DNA of 64,000 nucleotides, from the NCBI RefSeq assembly GCF_019249295.1, contig NZ_JAESDH010000018.1, positions 1 to 64,000 on the forward strand, written 5' to 3'. Shown here one piece after another: positions 56,554 through 64,000 of the stretch. Source of the stretch: Alteromonas antoniana (GTDB taxonomy: Bacteria > Pseudomonadota > Gammaproteobacteria > Enterobacterales > Alteromonadaceae). A model generated the notes under the pieces. That model did not search any database. It was given only the letters and a program-made list of their open reading frames with translations, and was not told the origin of the DNA. Both the position numbers and the translations under genes were made by a program. Each line of letters opens with the position of its first letter. The stretch's first letter is position 1.

Positions 56554-59500
56554 CTAAGGGGTGGTATTCTTTATCGACCACTTCCGCGCAAGTAGCTCAG
56601 GAACATCAGAACCCGGTACCGGCCTTGAAAAGTAGTACCCTTGTTGATAGTGACACCCCAGTTCTGCAAGATATTGCGCCTGCTCCAGCGTATCTACTCC
56701 TTCCGCAATACTTATCATGGACAGGCGTTGTGCCAGCGTGATGGTGGTAGATACCAGCGCGTCATTCGCATTTCCGGGCTGAATGTCATCAACGAAACTT
56801 TTATCAATTTTAAGCACTTTCAATGGATAACGCTTCAGATAGCTCAATGAGGAATAGCCTGTTCCAAAGTCGTCAAGTGCAAGCACGAACCCCTCATCGA
56901 CAAAACGCTGGATCTCTGTCAGCGCATTGCCGGTGTTGTCCATTAAGACGCCTTCTGTGATCTCAAAACGCAGTGAGCTGGCCGGCAACGCGTATTCGTC
57001 TAATAACGCCTTCACCCCGGCAATATCAAACTCCGTTTTGAAGTGAAGCGCAGACAGGTTCACCGAAATATACCCTTCAAACCCTCGAGCGTACCAGTCG
57101 GCGAGATCAGCCACTGCGCGGCGCATAGCCTGGCGCGTGGTTTCAATGATGTATCGAAGTTCTTCAAGCACCGGTATAAACATATCGGGATACAACGGTT
57201 GTTCAGGCAACTGACACCGCATCAGCAGCTCTACACCTTCTGTTTTGCCGGTAAGCGTGTTCACAATAGGCTGATAATGATTGTAGAAGCAGTCTTCGGT
57301 AAAGGCCCGCTTAACCAGGTTTTCTACGTGCAACCTGTCGCGGGCGCGCTGATTCATTTCAGAGGTGAAATAAGTAAAGGCGCTGAGAGTATCTTTTTTC
57401 GCAGAATACATAGCAACGTCGGCATGCTTAAGTAATTCAGCAGGCTCCACCGCGTCGTCAGGATAGAACGACACACCGACGCTGCATGAGACCCGCAGTA
57501 TTTCTTTACCTAGCGATATCGGAGTCTCTACTGACTCAATCAACTCGCCTACGAAATGGCTAAGATCATCGACTCTCTGAACGTCCTCTATGACAATAAC
57601 AAACTCATCCCCGCCAAGCCGGGCAACCGTGTCCGCGCCGGAAACCAGATTACGCATCCGATTTGCCACTACACGTAGTAGTTTATCGCCATAATCATGG
57701 CCCAACGAATCGTTAATTCCTTTGAAGCGGTCCAGATCAACGAATAATACAGCAACCTTCGACTTGCTCTCCCTTGCACTTTCTACCGCATGTTCCAGAC
57801 GGTCTAGCAGGAGACTACGATTTACCAGTCCGGTCAGGCTGTCATAATTGGCAATTTTTAACAGCTTTCTTTCCGCGTTTTTCTGCTCGCTGATATCGGA
57901 AATGACCAGCAGATAGTGGTCGGTCAACGCGGTATTGTCTGGATCGCTAATGGCAGTAATTTCGATTAGTACGTCATATGCCTTACCATCAGCCCCCTCC
58001 ACGACATCTTCATCTTTCCAGAATTGTCCGGGCTGCAATGCAGCAAGTCGTCCGGACATCTGTCTTGCAAGCTTAGGGTAACGGAGAAATAACTGTTTAA
58101 AGCTTCGCTCAATATTGCCAGTTTCGTCGATACCAAAGGCAACGGCAAAAGCTCGATTTATCGCTACCGGCTGCTGATCGGCGTCGAAAATAACAACCCA
58201 GTCCCGGGTCTGCCTGAAGGCATCTCCAAACAATCGCACCTGTTGCTGCGCTCGTTGTAGCCGGTTTAGATGCTGATGGCGTGCATAAAAATACGCCAGC
58301 ACGATGGCAAGGCTAAAAATCACATAAACCGTGTATGCCAAAGGCGAGCGCCACGGCGCATAAGGCACAAAAATAGTGATAGATGCCGGTAAAAATGTGT
58401 CGTCAAAGCTATTTGCGGTAGGTCCGACGGTAAACACATACTCCCCCGGCAACAGCGTAGCAAAAATAATCTTTGGATCCCGGGTCACGCCCTCGCTAAC
58501 TAAATCAGGGCCACGATACAACGAATATTGATAGTTCTCTCCAGTTTTATCACTCATCAGCATGGGAGAAAACAGAATCGAAATGCCGTAATCATCGTGT
58601 TCCAGATTCACTGTTTCGCCAGACAGGTCCATCTTTGGCAATGATAAATCATCCCGCGAGTCCAGCCTGAACCCGGTAATAACCATCTTCCTCATCGTGT
58701 CCCGCTGGTGCTTTTTATCAAACAGTTTGGCGGGGTCAAAAAGCACGACACCGTTTGTCGAGCCGTACGCCAAACGACCATCGTCAAGCCTCGTCACCGC
58801 GCCCTCATTGAACTCAGAGACTGCAATTTCCTGACCGTAGCGATAATTGGTTATGTTAGCATCTGTAGTAGAATAACGATGAAGGCCGGAGTGCGAACTG
58901 AACCACAAACCGTCGTCGTCATCCATCATGAGTGAATAGACAATTTCAGAAGGCAGGGTATTGTCAGCGTTAACGCGCTGCTTTACTTCAAACGTGTCTG
59001 CATCAAGTGCCAGCAGCCCGAAACGAGGGAAAGCCAGCCATAACAGCCCCTGATGATCCAGTGCCCAGGACGATACAGACATTGTCGTATTGCGCTGCTC
59101 TGGCGGTAACTGATAAACCAACTCGTATTCCAGGGTGTCGGTATTGACTAACCAAAGACCATTGAGCATCGCCACAAACATTCGATTATCGTAATAGGCT
59201 GACGTGCCCAGAAAAGCGGAAAAGAAATCTGAATCAAAAACGTCCGGATCCAGTGCCAGCGATTCAACGCGATTGGTCGTGTGATCGAACCGGTAAAATT
59301 TATCGCTGCCAAAGTAAACGCGGCCCTTTTCATCTAACGCAGAGCCATAGTTCCACTGACTGAATATCTGTGCAGCTCCGCCTGCTGGATTAGGTTTGCT
59401 TAACGTCCCGGTCGTTTTATCGAAAACACTGATGCCGTTGTACGTCTGAAGCAACAGCGTGCCCTCTTTCCACGGCATGATTTTTTCAATCACAGAGTCG

Positions 59501-60756
59501 CCGTTACTGTCATCTTCGTCTTCAGAAACGAGGAACGCTTTGGTCTCACCGGTCTCCAGATCATACCGGTTCAGCCCGTTGTCTGTCCCAATCCAAAGCG
59601 CGTTATCGTCGTCCTGATATAATGTCCAGACGATGGTGTTACTGAGCGTCAGCACGTTGTCTGAGCGGCGGTTTTGAATTGTGGTGACATTAGCGGAAGA
59701 TGGCATATAGTACAGCGCGCCGCCATACTCTGTGCCCAGCCAGATATTACTGTCGTTATCCCTCGCGATAGTCTTTACGCGCTTACGAGGAAGGACCGTA
59801 TCGCCATAATCGGGGGTAAGCTCATAGACTGTTTCCCACTGCCCATTTCTATATGCTAATGAAAACAGCCCCTTATTTGTGCCCAACCAGAACGTGTTCT
59901 CTCCTGCCTCTGCTACCGTCCATATATTTCTGCCAATGACGATCGGGGTAAACGGATTGTTGCCTTTACCTTCCAGATAAACGTCAAGCTCACTAACCGG
60001 CGCCATGTACAGACCATCCACAGCGCCTACCCAAAATCGCCCCTGGGTGTCAGCCATCAGAAATTTCGCGTCATCTCGTTTAACGTTGCCTGGCAGCCCG
60101 TTCAGATAATCCAGTCGCTGAAAATCCTGTGGCGATGCGTCCACAGATTTGCTGTAAAGCCCCTTTGTGGTGGCTACAAAAAGCCTGTCGTTGATGGTTA
60201 TAGCAAACCGTATACTTTCGGCATTATCTAACGCCTCGTCATGAAGACTAAAAATAACGCTGACGGAGTTTGTTTGAATATCATAGAGGATGACCTCCTC
60301 GTATAGCGAAATAACCAGTTGCGTTTTTGAATGCCAGTGAAAGTTATTTGCAGGTTGGATCCAGTCCGGCTGATTGCGATAAGGGCGTCTGACTTTGTTT
60401 TCCACCTGATTGCTCTCAAAGTCATAACGATAGACGCCGGAAGCAAACGTGCTGATCCATAAGCCATTGTCTGCCTCCAGACTTAGTCGGTTGATACTGT
60501 CGTTAGTAAAGGTATTATCAGGACCGTTGAGCGGTTGCGCCCGGTAACCATCCCAGCGAACCAGTCCCCCTTCTGTTGCTACCCAGACAAAACCGCTGTC
60601 TTCGATGACAATATGGTTGACAAAATCCTGGGTCAGGCCATTTTTTGTTGAAAGCACCTCAAAGTTCGGTGAAGGCACCCTGACCTGAGTCGCTGCCGCT
60701 AATGGAATGATAAAAAGAAAAAATACCGCTACCGCGAATTTGCTGATACTGCTCAT
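56554..60756 (-). CDS. Periplasmic propeller sensor with GGDEF and EAL domains
   Basis: A 1400-residue membrane sensor for cyclic-di-GMP turnover. A signal peptide (residues 1 to ~22) leads to a large periplasmic beta-propeller (~30-700) made of two-component-regulator-propeller repeats (LWIGTDNGLNRYD, IWLGTEYGGALYY), then a Y_Y_Y domain (~730-800). A membrane helix (~812-832) is followed by a PAS-like region (~850-970). GGDEF (~975-1135) has an intact ARLGGDEFVIVIED active site, and EAL (~1140-1395) has DDFGTGYSSLSYLKR and IAEGVDTLEQAQYL. The EAL signature itself reads ELL (GVELLMRC), keeping the metal-binding Glu. Both cyclase and phosphodiesterase activity are possible. The start at ATG 60756 gives the signal peptide. 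Confidence 0.92.
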   Translation of the reverse strand: MSSISKFAVAVFFLFIIPLAAATQVRVPSPNFEVLSTKNGLTQDFVNHIVIEDSGFVWVATEGGLVRWDGYRAQPLNGPDNTFTNDSINRLSLEADNGLWISTFASGVYRYDFESNQVENKVRRPYRNQPDWIQPANNFHWHSKTQLVISLYEEVILYDIQTNSVSVIFSLHDEALDNAESIRFAITINDRLFVATTKGLYSKSVDASPQDFQRLDYLNGLPGNVKRDDAKFLMADTQGRFWVGAVDGLYMAPVSELDVYLEGKGNNPFTPIVIGRNIWTVAEAGENTFWLGTNKGLFSLAYRNGQWETVYELTPDYGDTVLPRKRVKTIARDNDSNIWLGTEYGGALYYMPSSANVTTIQNRRSDNVLTLSNTIVWTLYQDDDNALWIGTDNGLNRYDLETGETKAFLVSEDEDDSNGDSVIEKIMPWKEGTLLLQTYNGISVFDKTTGTLSKPNPAGGAAQIFSQWNYGSALDEKGRVYFGSDKFYRFDHTTNRVESLALDPDVFDSDFFSAFLGTSAYYDNRMFVAMLNGLWLVNTDTLEYELVYQLPPEQRNTTMSVSSWALDHQGLLWLAFPRFGLLALDADTFEVKQRVNADNTLPSEIVYSLMMDDDDGLWFSSHSGLHRYSTTDANITNYRYGQEIAVSEFNEGAVTRLDDGRLAYGSTNGVVLFDPAKLFDKKHQRDTMRKMVITGFRLDSRDDLSLPKMDLSGETVNLEHDDYGISILFSPMLMSDKTGENYQYSLYRGPDLVSEGVTRDPKIIFATLLPGEYVFTVGPTANSFDDTFLPASITIFVPYAPWRSPLAYTVYVIFSLAIVLAYFYARHQHLNRLQRAQQQVRLFGDAFRQTRDWVVIFDADQQPVAINRAFAVAFGIDETGNIERSFKQLFLRYPKLARQMSGRLAALQPGQFWKDEDVVEGADGKAYDVLIEITAISDPDNTALTDHYLLVISDISEQKNAERKLLKIANYDSLTGLVNRSLLLDRLEHAVESARESKSKVAVLFVDLDRFKGINDSLGHDYGDKLLRVVANRMRNLVSGADTVARLGGDEFVIVIEDVQRVDDLSHFVGELIESVETPISLGKEILRVSCSVGVSFYPDDAVEPAELLKHADVAMYSAKKDTLSAFTYFTSEMNQRARDRLHVENLVKRAFTEDCFYNHYQPIVNTLTGKTEGVELLMRCQLPEQPLYPDMFIPVLEELRYIIETTRQAMRRAVADLADWYARGFEGYISVNLSALHFKTEFDIAGVKALLDEYALPASSLRFEITEGVLMDNTGNALTEIQRFVDEGFVLALDDFGTGYSSLSYLKRYPLKVLKIDKSFVDDIQPGNANDALVSTTITLAQRLSMISIAEGVDTLEQAQYLAELGCHYQQGYYFSRPVPGSDVPELLARKWSIKNTTP

Positions 60757-61011
60757 ATTATGGTTATCTTCTTGGGAGCAATCACTGAGCTTCCTCTCCA
60801 AACCCAGCTCTACATTAATGGAAACCTAACCGCGGTGTATCATTCATCCTCAGAATAATGAACCATGTGTAAGATTTCGCCTGGCTTCCATAAATCTCAT
60901 TACGCATTCCCTGCCAGCTTTTAGATAATAGCAAGCATTTGAATTTGTTCATAACGTCTATTGGTATTAGACGCTATGCGTTGGTACCAAACCTTTAAAA
61001 CGTTTTTCGAT

Positions 61012-61518
61012 TCAGCAGACGTCATCTTCAGCCCACTTTTTTCGATTCGATACATCTTTTAGAAGCTGTCCACCGAGCAGGGCAACCACTATGTAGTTAA
61101 CAAATGGAATCCCCTGCGTGTACATAACTTTAAAATAATCGGTTCCCGAATATTGTTTCTCGATGAAGCGAACCACTTGTAAGAGGCCAAGAAAACTGAA
61201 GATACCTAAAATGATTTTGGACGTGCTTTGAATAGGAGTGCCAGACAGTTTGCAAACAACAATTACGATAGTGACAAAAGCGAAGTCAGTTATTCCAAAG
61301 CCCAGATACCACGCTGCATATAACCAGCTACCTACCAATTCGAAGGCTGCAGGCTGGCTGAGAAAGGCATAGAGTCCCTGATGCAGAAACTCGATCAATA
61401 TCACTCCGGTAATAATGATTGTATAACTGGTTATCCGACTCACGACCGCGACATAGCAAATCAATAAAAGAATATTCAACACCGTTGAAAGTGGTATTAA
61501 ATCTAGAAGGGTATACAT
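61012..61518 (-). CDS. Small multi-pass membrane protein of unknown function, paralogue 1
   Basis: A 168-residue protein with four to five hydrophobic segments (residues ~8-28, 31-52, 65-88, 98-118, 137-157). I recognise no known family. It is clearly related to the next gene upstream: both share the pattern 'I(T/V)GV.L(I/L)(E/D)FLH.G', then '(A/G)WYLGF..(T/S)DFAFV' and, towards the end, 'YTQ(G/S)IP(F/I)(V/L)N(Y/F)'. The last residues are basic and cytoplasmic-like. It lies 17 nt after the paralogue in a three-gene unit with a small exported protein. Confidence 0.75.
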   Translation of the reverse strand: MYTLLDLIPLSTVLNILLLICYVAVVSRITSYTIIITGVILIEFLHQGLYAFLSQPAAFELVGSWLYAAWYLGFGITDFAFVTIVIVVCKLSGTPIQSTSKIILGIFSFLGLLQVVRFIEKQYSGTDYFKVMYTQGIPFVNYIVVALLGGQLLKDVSNRKKWAEDDVC

Positions 61519-61535
61519 CGAATTCTGTTTATTAT

Positions 61536-62036
61536 TCAGACCGTCTTTTGCTGACGCAGGCTACTGAGCAATGTAGTAACAATGAAGCCGAACAGCGTAA
61601 ACGCAATAACAAAATTCAATATGGGAATGCTTTGAGTATAAAAATAAAAAGCGACTTTACTACTTACGATGAGTCTTTCAACGAGAGAAAATAACTGAAT
61701 TACGCCAAGGAGCACATACAGAGATAATATTACCTTGCTGGCAATATCGAGCTTCAGGTGCGCATTTTTACAGATTCCCGCGATTAAGGCCACAAATGCA
61801 AAGTCTGAGAGTGCAAACCCAAGATACCAGCCGTAGTAGACGAGAGTACTTAAGGCAGGATCGTGGAAGTAGCTTTTAAGAAAAAACTCATAACCAACAT
61901 GAAGAAAGTCAAGCAACAGTACTCCAACAATAACAAAGGAGAAGGCTGTTAACCTTCTCACAGTCAGTACGTGCAGCAACAATGCCACGAAATAAAACAC
62001 TATTGCTATCGGGAGCTGAGGAAATACCGCTGTCAT
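61536..62036 (-). CDS. Small multi-pass membrane protein of unknown function, paralogue 2
   Basis: A 166-residue membrane protein with the same topology as its downstream neighbour at 61012 and shared motifs LLDFLHVGYEFFL, YGWYLGFALSDFAFVALI and FYTQSIPILNFVIAF. Function unknown; the two probably arose by duplication and may form a heteromer. Its start overlaps the stop of the small exported protein by 4 nt, so translation is coupled to it. No enzymatic motif is visible. Confidence 0.75.
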   Translation of the reverse strand: MTAVFPQLPIAIVFYFVALLLHVLTVRRLTAFSFVIVGVLLLDFLHVGYEFFLKSYFHDPALSTLVYYGWYLGFALSDFAFVALIAGICKNAHLKLDIASKVILSLYVLLGVIQLFSLVERLIVSSKVAFYFYTQSIPILNFVIAFTLFGFIVTTLLSSLRQQKTV

Positions 62037-62248
62037 TTTTCCTTATCTTTAGGTTTCTTAGGGTCTGGCAGTGGTGGTGTATCGCCACTTCCGTTACCAA
62101 GTGTAGTGATAGTACAAATCAGGGGGGCCAAGCTGCAAGCCTCGTCTACGAAGGCGGTTGTTCCCTGAGATGTCACGGGTTGTGCTGAAATTGAACCTGA
62201 TAATAACCCGATAACGCTGACCACTGCAATTTTTGCGAACTTTTTCAT
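62033..62248 (-). CDS. Small exported protein, first gene of an unknown operon
   Basis: A 71-residue protein with a signal peptide (MKKFAKIAVVSVIGLLSGSISA, first ~22 residues). The mature ~49 residues contain two Cys (DEACSLAPLICTITTLG) and a Pro/Lys-rich charged tail (PPLPDPKKPKDKEK). No family recognised. The ribosome site (TAAGGATTAAAG on the minus strand) is good. The 4-nt overlap with the membrane protein gene downstream suggests the three products act together, for example as an exported peptide and its membrane partners. Confidence 0.7.
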   Translation of the reverse strand: MKKFAKIAVVSVIGLLSGSISAQPVTSQGTTAFVDEACSLAPLICTITTLGNGSGDTPPLPDPKKPKDKEK

Positions 62249-62644
62249 CTTTAATCCTTAAGCTTGATTACCTGAATGCGGCTGAACACCGCCGCCGTAC
62301 TTGCTATCGGCAATTGACCTCAGGCCTTAAGTGAAAAAATGATTACCAGCTCCGGAATAAAAACCAGGTGAGCTGTTTCAAGTGTCTCGATACGGTATCG
62401 GCAACCGCGAGCGATGAGACTACTCAGAACGCCATACTGAATCTTATGTATGCAACGACGTGAAAGGAATGAGCTTGCTCTGAATGTGATCGTCAGACGC
62501 TAATCGCTCAGCAATGGACTTCTCATTGTCGATAGTGACGCAATAGAGCGATACGCTGCTGCGAACAGCGATGTGCTCGGATCACGTTGACGTGACAGCT
62601 ATCCTTAAAAGTACCCAGCGTAGAGGTAACCTGCTCGGCGCCGG
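62249..62644. other. Gene-free region
   Basis: About 400 bp between the unknown operon and the RNase J-like gene. It must contain the promoter of the operon that starts at 62248. I see no strong structure; CGCTGCTGCGAACAGCG (about 62560) is a weak hairpin. Confidence 0.4.
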
Positions 62645-64000
62645 CTAGTCCTGCCTGACGGGGATCCTGCCCGTTTTGACTACATTACGACGAATGCCGG
62701 CTTGCGGTGCCAGACAGTACAAGTCGCCATTTTGACCCACGTAACCTTTCCTGACCCCCGTCTCTTTCGCGATAGCCACGTGGGCCTCCAAATGCTGATT
62801 CTCGCCGTGCACAGGGATAGCGATCTGCGGCTTCACCCAGTGATACATCAATTTCAGCTCTTCCTGACAGGGGTGGCCACTGGCATGAATAGGCAGCGGA
62901 CTATCTTCGCTTTGCAAAGTATTTATCCCTCTGCCATGAAAGCGGGCTGTAAGGCGTTCGACCGCGTCTTCATTTCCCGGGATCACGATAGAAGAAAATA
63001 TTACCGTATCACCTTTGTCCAGCGACAATGCAGGATGTGAATCAAGTGCAAGTCGATTTAATGCTGCCCTCGACTCACCCTGACTACCGGTTGCCACCAC
63101 CAGAACTTCTTCAGGAGGCAGGTAGCCCATGTGATGAGCATCAATAACAGTCAGGTCCTGCGGCCAGACATCAGTTTGCCTCGCAATGCCGTACATATTG
63201 ATCAACGAGCGCCCTAACAGGCCTAAGTAGCGACCGGTTTTCTCAGCGACCCGCGCCAATGTGATCAACCGGGCAATATTACTGCCAAAGCATCCAACAA
63301 CTACCCTGCCCTTACAAGGTTTAATGGTGGCCAGCAAGCCGTCATAACAGTTACGTTCCGAGACAGAAAACCCGGGCTTGGTCGCATTAGTGGAGTCTCC
63401 TACCATTGCCAATATAGACTCATCGCGAAGTGCCTGAAACGCCTGGCGGTCAAAGGGCTCTCCGGTGATGGGTTGGGCGTCAATTTTCCAGTCCGCGGTA
63501 TGAAAGACCGTTCCGACACGGGTCTGAATTAGCAACGCGGAGGGTTCCGGTATGGAATGGGTAATGGCCATCCATTTGAGTGTAAACGGACCAATTTGAC
63601 AGGTAGCCTGTATCCCTACCTCAATAATCGGCACTTTATTCAGAAGACCTGTCTGTGCCAGCTTCCGTCGAAGGACTTCTGCCGTGAAAGGTGTGGTATA
63701 GACCGGGCAGCGGAAGCGCTGCCATAAATACGGCACCGCACCTACATGGTCCTCGTGACCATGTGTAATCACCAGGCCACACAACGCCGCTTTCTGATCG
63801 CTGATAAATGTCGGATCCGGCGCAACGACTGCATGTCGATGACTGCCAGCCTTACCGCCCCGATACTCAGGCTGCAGCGGCTCATCAAAAGACACCCCGC
63901 AATCTACCATCAGCCACTTTCCGTGATGGCCATACAGGTTGAGATTCATGCCTATTTCGCCGGTCCCGCCTAACGGCACAAACCAGAGATCATCTTCCTG
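62645..64000 (-). CDS. Ribonuclease J-like metallo-beta-lactamase nuclease (partial)
   Basis: At least 451 residues are visible; the frame continues in-phase to the window edge (reading QEDDLWF before VPLGGTGEIGMN), so the N-terminus lies outside. The MBL-fold beta-CASP motifs are clear: HGHEDHVGAVPY (metal ligands), MVDCGVSFDE, an Asp-containing VGDSTNATKPG, TGSQGE and the C-terminal PVHGENQHLEAH. RNase J enzymes degrade or process RNA from the 5' end. They are typical of Gram-positives and less common in gammaproteobacteria. The missing long C-terminal domain makes it shorter than Bacillus RNase J. A GTG at 63979 would be the alternative start, but the upstream sequence is in frame and family-like. 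Confidence 0.88.
   Translation of the reverse strand, partial: QEDDLWFVPLGGTGEIGMNLNLYGHHGKWLMVDCGVSFDEPLQPEYRGGKAGSHRHAVVAPDPTFISDQKAALCGLVITHGHEDHVGAVPYLWQRFRCPVYTTPFTAEVLRRKLAQTGLLNKVPIIEVGIQATCQIGPFTLKWMAITHSIPEPSALLIQTRVGTVFHTADWKIDAQPITGEPFDRQAFQALRDESILAMVGDSTNATKPGFSVSERNCYDGLLATIKPCKGRVVVGCFGSNIARLITLARVAEKTGRYLGLLGRSLINMYGIARQTDVWPQDLTVIDAHHMGYLPPEEVLVVATGSQGESRAALNRLALDSHPALSLDKGDTVIFSSIVIPGNEDAVERLTARFHGRGINTLQSEDSPLPIHASGHPCQEELKLMYHWVKPQIAIPVHGENQHLEAHVAIAKETGVRKGYVGQNGDLYCLAPQAGIRRNVVKTGRIPVRQD

Overview
The window reads as chromosomal DNA of a marine gammaproteobacterium of the Alteromonadales, probably Alteromonadaceae (Alteromonas/Salinimonas-like). This is an inference from the gene content: TonB-dependent receptors, recCBD in one operon, two fatty-acid degradation operons, an RNase J-type nuclease, DUF3718 proteins and an Alteromonas-style porin/phosphate-binding-like pair. 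I see no phage, transposase, CRISPR array or integron. Most of it is ordinary core and accessory chromosome.

Layout. 1-260: two initiator tRNA-fMet genes (one cut by the window edge) with their promoter. 0.4-5.3 kb: phhB, a TonB-dependent receptor gene broken by one in-frame TGA, a MscS channel and an entericidin-like lipoprotein. 5.3-6.9 kb: a divergent MaoC/LysR pair. 6.9-11.2 kb: three DUF3718 paralogues with an NhaC antiporter gene between the first and second. 11.2-23.4 kb: an epoxide-hydrolase-like enzyme, a fadB/fadA/acyl-CoA dehydrogenase operon, an SDR, a small exported protein, and a second lipid operon (phosphatase, acyl-CoA dehydrogenase, APH-type kinase, quinone reductase). 23.7-27.8 kb: a TonB receptor and hemN. 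27.8-34.2 kb: moaBCDE-modABC, divergent from moeB and a desuccinylase-like gene. 34.4-38.1 kb: a zinc metalloprotease and an unknown protein. 38.1-46.9 kb: recC-recB-recD. 47.7-52.8 kb: dUTPase, small secreted protein, porin/PBP pair, acyl-CoA synthetase. 53.5-56.2 kb: a two-subunit molybdenum hydroxylase. 56.5-62.2 kb: a large GGDEF/EAL sensor and a three-gene operon of unknown function. 62.6-64 kb: an RNase J-like gene running off the edge.

Functional links. The moa/mod/moeB cluster supplies molybdopterin and molybdate for enzymes such as the IorAB-like hydroxylase. The two acyl-CoA operons, the acyl-CoA synthetase, the MaoC hydratase and the SDR form a lipid-catabolism theme.

Most interesting signal. 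Two of the three DUF3718 genes, and an unrelated small exported-protein gene at 18793, end in a conserved three-hairpin 3' module. Its 12-13 nt core (TTTCAACATGGT) is the exact reverse complement of the DUF3718 translation start (ACCATGTTGAAA). The base flanking the core differs between the two DUF3718 copies in a way that keeps each one matched to its own gene's start. All four genes also have an upstream ATAC-N4-GTAT site, 98-99 nt before the start codon in the three DUF3718 genes. Together this looks like a small regulon with a built-in 3'-UTR-derived antisense RNA. I do not recognise it as a described system.
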